Origin: an uncultured Isosphaeraceae bacterium
GTDB lineage: Bacteria > Planctomycetota > Planctomycetia > Isosphaerales > Isosphaeraceae
DNA: 64,000 bases
Assembly (NCBI GenBank): GCA_945957605.1
Contig: CAMFLR010000028.1
Coordinates: 1 to 64,000, forward strand
Reading direction: 5' to 3'
The position numbers and the translations under genes are program-made. Below, piece after piece: positions 16,367 to 24,648 of this stretch (position 1 is the stretch's first letter; the number at the start of each line of letters is the position of its first letter). The notes under the pieces were generated by a model that searched no databases, had not been told where the DNA came from, and worked only from the letters and a program-made list of their open reading frames with translations.

Positions 16367-17791
16367 ATGCAAGCTAATCGCCTCGATACGCATCAGAAGG
16401 CTGTTCAGATCAATCTGGACAAGTCGCAATATGGCACGTTCGCAGAGATTGGGGCGGGGCAGGAAGTCGCCCGCTGGTTTTTTCGGGTGGGGGGCGCTGC
16501 CGGGACGATCGCCAAGAGCATATCTGCTTATGACATGACGGTTTCCGACTCGATGTATGGCGCCTGCGGGCGCTATGTCAGCCGCCAGCGGCTCGAAACG
16601 ATGCTCGACTACGAGTATCGCGCGATGACCGAGCACCTCGCTCCCCACCGCGGCGATACCACCAAGTTTTTCGTCTTCGCCGACACCGTCGCCGCCAAGA
16701 GTTACACCCGCAAAGACGACTGCCACGGCTGGATGGGCATTCGTTTTCAATCTGCCCCCGGCGCGGTTCCGTCGCAGATCATTTTGCACGTCAGCTTGCT
16801 CGACAAGGAAACGACCGCCCAGCAAGAGGCAATGGGTATCCTCGGCGTGAATCTCGTCCATGGGGCACTCTACCCGAACGGTCCCGTCGAGCTGATTCAA
16901 TCGCTGCTCGACGACCTTTCGAACGAGCGCATTGAGGTCGATCTCATCGAGTTTTCCGGGCCATCGTTCGAGGACGTCGACAACCGCTTGATGAGTCTGA
17001 TCTTGGTGCAGTGCGGTCTGTCGAGCGCGGCGATGTTCATGCCGAACGGGCAGGTGGTTCAGCCGGCCGAGGCGTTCTACAAGAAGCCGATCCTGCTCGT
17101 TCGCGGAAGCTTCCGGCCCGTCACAAACGTGACGGTGGATATGCTTCATTGTTCACTTGCTCAATTCATCCAGGAGCCGAGCAACAAGAACGAGGATATT
17201 CTCGTCGTCACCGAGATGACGCTGAATAACTTGCTCACCGGCGATGCGATCGACAACCAGGACTTTCTCGACCGCGTCGACATTCTTCGTGCGCTCGGCA
17301 AGCCGGTGTTGATCTCGAACTTCGGCGAGTTCTATCGCCTGGCGAATTACCTGCAGCACCATACGTCGAAACTGATCGGCCTCGTCATGGGCGTGCCGAC
17401 GTTGCGGGAAATCTTCGAGGAAAAATACTACATCCAGCTTGCGGGCGGCATTCTCGAGTCGTTTGGACGATTGTTCAAGCACGACCTGAAGCTTTATGTT
17501 TACCCGTTGCTCGATCCCAAAACCGGCGCGATCATCACGGCTGGTAATCTGCGCGTGGCGCAAAATCTTCAGCATCTTTACAATTACTTGATCGAGAATC
17601 AGCACATCCAGCCGATTCGCGATTTCAAGTCGGAATACCTGCGGATTCTTTCGCGCGACGTCTATCGTCGGATGAGCGAAGGCGACCCGACCTGGGTACA
17701 CGATGTGCCTCCAGGCGTGGCGTTGATGATTTGCCAGCAACATTTGCTGGGGTACGATCCATCGCGCTTCGAGACGGCGGCGGCGAATTGA
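16367..17791 (+). CDS. Conserved bacterial protein of unknown function (often carried under unreliable names)
   Basis: I place the start at ATG 16367 (MQANRLDTHQKA) because conservation in the family, as I remember it, begins there; a GTG at 16277 would add 30 unlikely residues. The product has 474 residues, no signal peptide and no membrane helix. Visible conserved blocks are YGTFAEIGAGQEVARWFF, GAAGTIAKSISAYDM, FFVFADTVAAKSY, HGWMGIRFQ, QEAMGILGVNLVHGA, RGSFRPVTN, FLDRVDILRALGKPVLISN and GVPTLREIFEEKYY. From memory, homologues in cyanobacteria and proteobacteria bear conflicting labels such as TonB-dependent receptor or nicotinate-nucleotide adenylyltransferase; neither fits this soluble sequence. 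The function is unknown. The gene precedes two sulfatases, separated from them by a strong hairpin. Confidence 0.88.
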   Translation: MQANRLDTHQKAVQINLDKSQYGTFAEIGAGQEVARWFFRVGGAAGTIAKSISAYDMTVSDSMYGACGRYVSRQRLETMLDYEYRAMTEHLAPHRGDTTKFFVFADTVAAKSYTRKDDCHGWMGIRFQSAPGAVPSQIILHVSLLDKETTAQQEAMGILGVNLVHGALYPNGPVELIQSLLDDLSNERIEVDLIEFSGPSFEDVDNRLMSLILVQCGLSSAAMFMPNGQVVQPAEAFYKKPILLVRGSFRPVTNVTVDMLHCSLAQFIQEPSNKNEDILVVTEMTLNNLLTGDAIDNQDFLDRVDILRALGKPVLISNFGEFYRLANYLQHHTSKLIGLVMGVPTLREIFEEKYYIQLAGGILESFGRLFKHDLKLYVYPLLDPKTGAIITAGNLRVAQNLQHLYNYLIENQHIQPIRDFKSEYLRILSRDVYRRMSEGDPTWVHDVPPGVALMICQQHLLGYDPSRFETAAAN

Positions 17792-17813
17792 TCGTGGTGG
17801 ACTTTCCTGACCT

Positions 17814-17853
17814 GCATCATCCACCCGAGGCAACCACTCGGGTAGGATGATGC
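17814..17853. terminator. Long 16-bp hairpin before the sulfatase genes
   Basis: GCATCATCC-ACCCGAG at 17814-17829 pairs with CTCGGGT-A-GGATGATGC at 17837-17853, leaving a seven-base loop and a single bulged A. It lies 22 bases after the preceding stop and 48 bases before the sulfatase ATG. No T-run follows, so it may terminate upstream transcription with a factor, or act in the sulfatase leader. Confidence 0.65.
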
Positions 17854-17901
17854 TCCCGCGTCTTCACTTCTGCGGGTTCGAGGCAGGAAGGTGCAGGCAT
17901 C

Positions 17902-19443
17902 ATGCAGCATTTCAAGGTGTTTGTCGTCGCGCTTGGCGTCGCGTTCGGGTTGAGCCATTCAGCAGGGGCGGTGCCCGCGCGTCCCAATATCGTCTACATT
18001 CTGGCCGACGATCTCGGCTATGGCGACGTGCACGCTTTCAATCCCGCGACCGGCAAGATCAAAACTCCGAGGATGGATCGACTCGCCGCGCAGGGGATGA
18101 TGTTCACCGATGCGCACAGCGGTTCGTCGGTTTGCTCGCCGACGCGTTATGGACTGATTACAGGGCGATATTCGTGGCGCACCAAGATGCAGTCCGGCGT
18201 GCTGAACGGCTTTTCGCCGCCGTTGATCGCCCCTGGCCGTCTCACCGTTCCGGCTCTGCTGAGACAGCACGGCTACGCCACTTCATGCGTGGGAAAATGG
18301 CATCTGGGTATGGACTGGCCGCGAGATCCCAGGACTCAGTTCGACGCGACTGGCAAATCGGCGCCGGCGATCAAGGCGGTGCGCTGGAGCGAGCCGATCA
18401 AGAATGGGCCGAATTCGGTGGGGTTCGATTATTATTATGGGATCAGCGCTTCACTCGATATGCCGCCTTATGTGTTCATCGAAAACGATCGCGTGACGGC
18501 GATTCCCACAATTGAGAAGAAATGGATTCGCCAGGGGCCGGCCGCAGCGGATTTCGAGGCGGAAGATGTGCTGCCAGTATTGAAGTCGAAGGCACTCGCT
18601 CGCATCGACGACGGGGCGAAGTCGGGTCAGCCGTTTTTCCTGTACTTAGCGCTCGCATCACCACATACGCCAGTTTTGCCTACGAAGGAGTGGCGCGGAA
18701 AAAGCGGGCTGGGCGACTATGCCGACTTCGTGATGCAAACCGACGCCGCCATTGGTGAAATTATCGACGCGATCGACCAGCGAGGCCTGGCGGAGAAGAC
18801 GCTTGTCATCGTCACCAGTGATAATGGTTTCGCGCCGCCGGGTGATCCACAGGAAGTCGTGCGCAAGACGGGGCACAACCCAAGCGGTCCCTTGCGTGGA
18901 TCAAAAGCCGACGTCTGGGAAGGCGGGCATCGCGTGCCGTTCATCGCGCGCTGGACGTCGAAAATCGCGGCCGGAACCAAAAGCGATCGCACGATTTGCC
19001 ACACCGATTTGATGGCCACGTGCGCTGAGTTGCTTGCGACTAAACTACCTGATAACGCAGGCGAAGACAGTGTTAGTTTCCTGCCGACTCTGATGGGCGA
19101 TACTGACGCACCCGCGCGGCCATCGATCGTCAACCATAGCGCCAATGGCCGCTTTGCGATTCGTGAGGGGAACTGGAAGCTCGAATTCTGCCCCGGCTCA
19201 GGTGGTTGGGCAAAGCCAACTGATCCGGAGGCGACGAAACAGAACCTGCCGCGCATCCAGCTTTACGACCTCGCTAGCGACCTGGCGGAAACGAAGAATC
19301 TGCAAGCTGAACGACCTGAAATCGTCGCGCGGTTGAAGACTCGTCTCGAGGCTGAAATTACGAACGGACGGTCGACACCAGGCGCGAAGCAGCTCAACGA
19401 TATTCCCGTCATTCGATTCGAAGCACCGCTCGCGGGAAAGTAA
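17902..19443 (+). CDS. Secreted arylsulfatase-family sulfatase (first of two)
   Basis: The 513-residue protein has a signal peptide (HFKVFVVALGVAFGLSHSAGA), then the alkaline-phosphatase-superfamily sulfatase domain. NIVYILADDLGYGD supplies the metal-binding aspartates. CSPTR starts at Cys78, the C-x-P-x-R motif whose Cys is converted to formylglycine. GKWHLG supplies Lys and His, and TSDNGF the later metal ligands. It would remove sulfate esters from polysaccharides or aryl compounds in the periplasm. No maturation enzyme (formylglycine generator or anSME) is in the window. The next sulfatase starts three bases after its stop, so the two are cotranscribed. Substrate specificity cannot be read from the sequence. 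Confidence 0.96.
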   Translation: MQHFKVFVVALGVAFGLSHSAGAVPARPNIVYILADDLGYGDVHAFNPATGKIKTPRMDRLAAQGMMFTDAHSGSSVCSPTRYGLITGRYSWRTKMQSGVLNGFSPPLIAPGRLTVPALLRQHGYATSCVGKWHLGMDWPRDPRTQFDATGKSAPAIKAVRWSEPIKNGPNSVGFDYYYGISASLDMPPYVFIENDRVTAIPTIEKKWIRQGPAAADFEAEDVLPVLKSKALARIDDGAKSGQPFFLYLALASPHTPVLPTKEWRGKSGLGDYADFVMQTDAAIGEIIDAIDQRGLAEKTLVIVTSDNGFAPPGDPQEVVRKTGHNPSGPLRGSKADVWEGGHRVPFIARWTSKIAAGTKSDRTICHTDLMATCAELLATKLPDNAGEDSVSFLPTLMGDTDAPARPSIVNHSANGRFAIREGNWKLEFCPGSGGWAKPTDPEATKQNLPRIQLYDLASDLAETKNLQAERPEIVARLKTRLEAEITNGRSTPGAKQLNDIPVIRFEAPLAGK

Positions 19444-19446
19444 ATC

Positions 19447-20859
19447 ATGAAAGCATCTCGGCTTCTGGCCGCGCTGGCGATTGCCACATTTTTGGTCCCT
19501 CCCGCAGTCGCGGCGAATGATCATCCTAACGTGCTCATTTTCTTTTGCGACGACCAGCGGGCCGATACCATCGCCGCGCTTGGGAATTCGGTCATCAAAA
19601 CGCCGAACCTCGATCGTCTCGTCAAACGCGGGGTCGCGTTCGATCGTGCGTATATGCAGGGCGGTTTTCACGGCGCAACGTGCATGCCCTCCCGCGCGAT
19701 GTTGCTTTCGGGCCGGTCGCTCTGGCACATCGATGAAACCTTGATGCGCGATGAAACCTGGCCGTCGGCATTTCGCAAGGCCGGGTATTCCACGTTCCTT
19801 TCGGGCAAGTGGCACAATGGTCCGGCTTCGATTCCCAAGAGCTTCGAGACCGCCCGCGCCATCTTTGCCGGAGGCATGATGAATCCGCTGGAAGCGAAGC
19901 TCAGCAACATGATCAACGGCAAGCTCACGCCGCCCGCGCCCGTGAAGAAACACGCGTGCGAGGTCTTTGCCGACGAGGCGATCGAATTCCTCAAATCTCG
20001 CAAAAGTGAGCCGTTTTTCTGCGAAATTGCCTTCGATGGTCCGCACGACCCTCATATCGTCCCGGACGATTTTCCCATCAAGTACGACCCGGCGCAAATG
20101 CCGCTGCCGGCGAATTATTTGCCGATGCATCCCTGGGATAACGGCGAGATGACCGTGCGCGATGAAGAGCTTTTGCCGTGGCCGCGTACGCCTGAAGCGG
20201 TTCGAGCGATGAACGCGGAATATTACCGATATATTTCATATCTCGACATGCAAATTGGCCGCGTTCTTGATGTGCTCGACGCCTCACCGTTTGCGAAGGA
20301 TACGTTTGTCGTTTTCTCGGCCGATTCAGGCGTTGCGCGAGGCAGTCACGGACTGATCGGCAAGCAGAATCTTTACGAACATTCGGTACGCGTGCCGCTG
20401 ATTGTCGCGGGGCCTGGAATCGTGGCCAACCAGCGAACCGATGCCATGTGCTATCTCTTCGACTTGCTGCCAACCATCGGCAAACTCTGCGATGTGCCTG
20501 CACCAAAGACGAGCGAAGGGATCGACTTCTCCGCGACGCTCAAGAATCCCACCACTCCTGCACGTCGTCAGATGGTGTTCGCCTATCGCGACGTCCAGAG
20601 GGCGATTCGCGACGATCGCTGGAAGCTGATTCGCTATCCTCAGATCGATCGCACTGCGCTTTACGACCTTGAGAACGACCCGGATGAGGTGACGAATCTC
20701 GCGCAAAAGCCTGAGTATGCGTCTCGGGTGAAGGCGATGATGGCGAGTCTGGACGATGAGCGTAAGTCGTTTGATGACAAGGCGCCGCTGCATGTCGCTC
20801 ACCCCAAGCCGGCCGACTGGAAACCTCCGACGAAGTCGACGAAAAGCGCCTCGAAATAG
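19447..20859 (+). CDS. Secreted sulfatase (second of two)
   Basis: It starts three bases after the first sulfatase and encodes 470 residues with a signal peptide ending PAVAA. The sulfatase core is present but of a different subfamily: NVLIFFCDDQRADT for the N-terminal metal site, CMPSRAMLLSGR with the formylglycine Cys at residue 79 (C-x-P-S-R form), SGKWHN, a DGPHDPH segment, and SADSGVARGSHGL near the later metal site. The C-terminal LYDLENDPDEVTNLA is typical of the sulfatase C-terminal subdomain. Sequence divergence from its neighbour suggests they act on different sulfated positions of one substrate, an inference from tandem sulfatases elsewhere. The C-terminus is Lys/Pro-rich. Confidence 0.95.
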   Translation: MKASRLLAALAIATFLVPPAVAANDHPNVLIFFCDDQRADTIAALGNSVIKTPNLDRLVKRGVAFDRAYMQGGFHGATCMPSRAMLLSGRSLWHIDETLMRDETWPSAFRKAGYSTFLSGKWHNGPASIPKSFETARAIFAGGMMNPLEAKLSNMINGKLTPPAPVKKHACEVFADEAIEFLKSRKSEPFFCEIAFDGPHDPHIVPDDFPIKYDPAQMPLPANYLPMHPWDNGEMTVRDEELLPWPRTPEAVRAMNAEYYRYISYLDMQIGRVLDVLDASPFAKDTFVVFSADSGVARGSHGLIGKQNLYEHSVRVPLIVAGPGIVANQRTDAMCYLFDLLPTIGKLCDVPAPKTSEGIDFSATLKNPTTPARRQMVFAYRDVQRAIRDDRWKLIRYPQIDRTALYDLENDPDEVTNLAQKPEYASRVKAMMASLDDERKSFDDKAPLHVAHPKPADWKPPTKSTKSASK

Positions 20860-20970
20860 AAGCCCTCAGTCGGAAAACAACCCGGAGCTGCGACAACTCG
20901 CGAATCTCAACCTAGATTGACTGCACAGGGAGAGATGCGCGAATGGGACGCGGAAGCCGGGTTGTTTGCC

Positions 20971-23900
20971 ATGTCAATTGTCGAAACCGAAACAGATAAA
21001 GGCCTGCTTACGGGCTTGCTGGCGCTCCAGCTCGGCTTTGTTTCGCGCGATGCGGCCGTCGATGCGATTCAGTGCTGGTCGCACGAAGGGCACCGCAATC
21101 TGGTTGAGGTGCTCGAGGAACGCGGTGCGCTCACACCCGAGCAGGCGAGCATCGTCGAAAACCTCGCGAACGACATGGCAGCGCGCGGGTCAGGGACGTT
21201 TCGAATCGCCACCCTGGCCGACTTCGATCCCGAACCGCCTTCGACGCAGGAAATGCCCGCGCTCTCGGCGAATGGCGACCCGCTCGCGACTCGGGTACCC
21301 ACCCGTCAAGAAGCCGCACTGCCACGCGCCCGATTCCATCGCATGCATACCCACGCCGAGGGTGGTCTTGGTGTGGTTTACGTTGCGCGCGATGGTGAGT
21401 TGAATCGCGAAGTCGCGCTCAAGGAAATCAAGGAAGTCTGGGCCGATCACGATCAGAGTCGCGCCCGGTTCTTGCTCGAAGCCGAAGTCACCGGCGGGCT
21501 CGAACATCCCGGAATCGTGCCGGTTTATTCGCTGGGGCGGCACGCCGATGGCCGGCCCTATTACGCGATGCGCTTCGTGCGTGGGCTGACTCTGCAGGAG
21601 TCGATCGAGCAGTACCACAAGATGCGGCGCGAAGGAGCATCCGCAAGCCAGCGGTCGCTCGAATTCCAGCGCATGCTTCGAGTATTTCTCGATGTCTGCA
21701 ACACAATCGGCTACGCACACAGCAGAGGCGTGCTGCATCGCGACATCAAACCCAGCAACATTCTGCTGGGTAAATTCGGCGAAACGCTCGTCGTCGATTG
21801 GGGTCTAGCCAAACCCTTCGATAAAGAAGGCCTCGAGCATTCGGGCGAAGAGCAGCCGATTCGCCCGAGCGCGGTCAACGACCTCGAACATACCCTCGCC
21901 GGCGCATCGATTGGCACGCCCGGATATATGAGCCCCGAGCAGGCGACCGGCCGGCTCGAAAAAATGGGGCCGACGAGCGACCTTTACAGCCTGGGTGCAA
22001 CGCTCTACGCGATACTTACCGGGACTCCGCCGTTCAGCGGCAAGGAACTGTTCGAGATCCTCGGCAAGATGGGCCGAGGCGAATTTGCACGTCCGCGTCA
22101 GGTTGATAGCGATATCCCCCGGCCGCTCGAAGCGATTTGCCTCAAGGCGATGTCGATGAAAATCGTCGGCCGCTACCAGAGCGCAGCCGACCTGGCGACC
22201 GACATCGAACACTGGCTGGCCGACGAGCCAGTTTCCGCACTGGACGAAGATGCCAACAGCCGCTTTTCGCGCTGGTGTCGCAAACACCGCGGTATGGTTC
22301 GTGTGCTGGCCGTCGCGCTCTTGCTCATGTCATTCCTTTCGGTCGCCGCGTCGTTCGTTGTGAACACTGCGCGATTGCGGGCGAACACCGAGCGGCAACG
22401 GGCCGAAGCGATCACCGCAGGCCTCTCGCTCGACCGGGCGCTCGGGCGCATGGAACGTGGTGAAGGCGGGCGCGGGATGCTTCGGCTGGCACAGAGCCTG
22501 TCCGTTGCCCCGGATCATGCGACCGATCTCAAGATGGCGATTCGGGCGAATCTTGGCGGTTGGGGACGCTACGCGATTCCACTTGCGCAGCTCATTCCGT
22601 TACCGGGAATGGTTCACGCCGTCGCGTTTTCAGACGACGGCCGGCGACTGATTACAGGTTGTCGCGTGCTGGGTGAGAGCGGGCCGACGAGCCAGACCCA
22701 GGTGTGGGATGTATCAACTGGCGAACAGGTGGGCATCACAATCGTTCACGAAGGGACGGTCCTCGCGATCGTCCACGGCGAGAAGGGGCACTGGAGTCTT
22801 TCCGGCGGATCGACGCGACATGCGCACGTGATGGACGTCGAGGTTCGGCATACGATTGGACATGTGATCGAACATCCCGAAGAGATTCAATCGGGAGCCT
22901 TCGCGCCGGGCGGGAAGCGGATGGCGCTCGGGGGAGCTCACGGATGCGTTCGTGTATGGAACGTCGAAAGTGCAACGGAGTGCGGCCCTGTGTTGCAACA
23001 TCCAGGCGCAGTGCTGGGCATGGCGTTCAGTCCCGACGGCTCACGCTTGCTTACTGGCTGTACTGATGGCGCCGCGCGACTCTGGGACTTCGAGACCGGC
23101 AAAATGATCGGCGAGCCGCTGCTGCACAGTGGCGCCGTTGATGCCGTGGCGTTTCGGCCCGACGGTAAACGAATTGCGACGGGCGGCACGCATGGTCTGG
23201 TGCGATTCTGGGACGCACAGACGTTCAAACCAACTGATCACGGATTGCGGCATCAGGGAGCGGTTTACGCGCTCGCCTACAACGACGCGGGCACTCGGGT
23301 GATTACCGGCTGCGAGGATAATCGGGCGCGGCTCTGGGATGCGGAAACAGGTCGCCTGCTTGGCCTGCCAATCGAGATGCGCGGGTCGGTTGAAGCGGCG
23401 GTGTTCGCTCCCGACGGAAACAGCGTGGCGACGGGCAGCGGCGACCGCAATGCCCGAATCTGGGATACCACCGACGCCAACGTCGTTCTACCAGCACGGG
23501 CAATTCACAATCGAGTGGGGGCAATCGCCTATCTCTCCGACGACAAAACTGTGCTCATCGGCCGTGCCGACGGCCTGATCGAGCGCTGCGACGCCGCGAC
23601 GCTTCACCCGATTGGTGAGTCGTGGAACTCCGGCGTGCCGATCAAGTCGATGGCGGTGCGGCCGGGCGGTGGCGCTGTGGTGGTAGTTGGCGAGGAGGGG
23701 GAAGCCGTTTGTTTCGACCCCGTTCTTGGTGCGAAGCATTCTTCCAAGTGGCTGGCGACGCAGAAGGTTCGCGCAGCGTCGTATAGCTCCGATGGCAAGC
23801 TACTTGTGACGGGCGGTGAAGACGGAATTGCTCGTTTCTGGGACGTGCACGCCGCCGCTCCCTTGCCGCTGACGCTCGACCACCGCTGGCCGATTTCGGT

Positions 23901-24531
23901 TGTGCTGGTTCATCCCAACAAGCCAATCGTTTTGACCGCAGGCGGGGGCCTGGCGCGGCTCTGGAACAGCAGCACAGGCGGAATTTTGCGGACATTTCCC
24001 TCGGCGGACGGTCCGATTTACGCCGCGGCGTTCTCGCCCGACGGCATGTACGTCGCCACCGGCGGCGAGGACGACATGGCGCGAGTGCGAGTGGTCGATA
24101 CCGGTGCACTCGTCAGCTATCCGCACGAGCACAATGGATCGGTCATCGCCGTCGCATTCAGCGCAGACGGCCGGACGCTCGCGACCGGTGGCAACGATGG
24201 CAAGGCGAAGTTCTGGGACGTGCAAACCAGCAAGCCGCTCGGCCCCGAGTTCAGTCACAACGGCCGCGTGACGGCTCTGGCATTTGACCCATCAGGCCGA
24301 TTCGTGCTGACTGGCGGAACCGACGGCGAACTGCACTACTGGCCGAAACCGATCGCCGTGCCCGACGACGTCCGCCAGATCACCGCGTGGGTCCATTCGA
24401 TCACCGGCCTGGAACTCGATACCGACTTGCATCGTTATGGCGTCGCCCGGGTGCTCGATCGCAAGTCGTGGAACCAAGCGCGAGAGTTGCTGAAGTCGGT
24501 CGGCGGGCCGCCTTATGTCTCGGCGCATTGA
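20971..24531 (+). CDS. Transmembrane Ser/Thr protein kinase with double WD40 propeller (no adjacent ECF)
   Basis: The start is uncertain: TTG 20917, ATG 20935 and ATG 20971 are in frame. I use 20971 because homologous kinases begin close to the LLTGLLALQLGF helix. The N-terminal 100 residues are helical. The kinase domain runs about 120-400 with GGLGVVYVA, VALKEIKE, HRDIKPSN near 253 and SPEQ near 320. The magnesium motif reads DWG (about 275) instead of DFG, which I have seen in this planctomycete group. A transmembrane helix lies at about 442-463. Some thirteen WD40-like repeats (543-1123) suggest two seven-bladed propellers outside the membrane. A tail with ITGLELD and RKSWNQARELL closes the protein. 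It follows the sulfatases on the same strand. Confidence 0.93.
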   Translation: MSIVETETDKGLLTGLLALQLGFVSRDAAVDAIQCWSHEGHRNLVEVLEERGALTPEQASIVENLANDMAARGSGTFRIATLADFDPEPPSTQEMPALSANGDPLATRVPTRQEAALPRARFHRMHTHAEGGLGVVYVARDGELNREVALKEIKEVWADHDQSRARFLLEAEVTGGLEHPGIVPVYSLGRHADGRPYYAMRFVRGLTLQESIEQYHKMRREGASASQRSLEFQRMLRVFLDVCNTIGYAHSRGVLHRDIKPSNILLGKFGETLVVDWGLAKPFDKEGLEHSGEEQPIRPSAVNDLEHTLAGASIGTPGYMSPEQATGRLEKMGPTSDLYSLGATLYAILTGTPPFSGKELFEILGKMGRGEFARPRQVDSDIPRPLEAICLKAMSMKIVGRYQSAADLATDIEHWLADEPVSALDEDANSRFSRWCRKHRGMVRVLAVALLLMSFLSVAASFVVNTARLRANTERQRAEAITAGLSLDRALGRMERGEGGRGMLRLAQSLSVAPDHATDLKMAIRANLGGWGRYAIPLAQLIPLPGMVHAVAFSDDGRRLITGCRVLGESGPTSQTQVWDVSTGEQVGITIVHEGTVLAIVHGEKGHWSLSGGSTRHAHVMDVEVRHTIGHVIEHPEEIQSGAFAPGGKRMALGGAHGCVRVWNVESATECGPVLQHPGAVLGMAFSPDGSRLLTGCTDGAARLWDFETGKMIGEPLLHSGAVDAVAFRPDGKRIATGGTHGLVRFWDAQTFKPTDHGLRHQGAVYALAYNDAGTRVITGCEDNRARLWDAETGRLLGLPIEMRGSVEAAVFAPDGNSVATGSGDRNARIWDTTDANVVLPARAIHNRVGAIAYLSDDKTVLIGRADGLIERCDAATLHPIGESWNSGVPIKSMAVRPGGGAVVVVGEEGEAVCFDPVLGAKHSSKWLATQKVRAASYSSDGKLLVTGGEDGIARFWDVHAAAPLPLTLDHRWPISVVLVHPNKPIVLTAGGGLARLWNSSTGGILRTFPSADGPIYAAAFSPDGMYVATGGEDDMARVRVVDTGALVSYPHEHNGSVIAVAFSADGRTLATGGNDGKAKFWDVQTSKPLGPEFSHNGRVTALAFDPSGRFVLTGGTDGELHYWPKPIAVPDDVRQITAWVHSITGLELDTDLHRYGVARVLDRKSWNQARELLKSVGGPPYVSAH

Positions 24532-24648
24532 GCACCTGTCCCCAGCGAAGAGCGGATTTCGTTACTTATCGGCAGACGACCACGCGTTTCAGACGCAAAG
24601 TCCAGCCCACCGCCGAAATCCGCCACTCACTGCACCGGAGTGCTCGCC

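Noticed and set aside
16028..17149. A 373-residue minus-strand open frame opposite the conserved protein at 16367
   Set aside because: It is antisense to a conserved gene and shows no domain.
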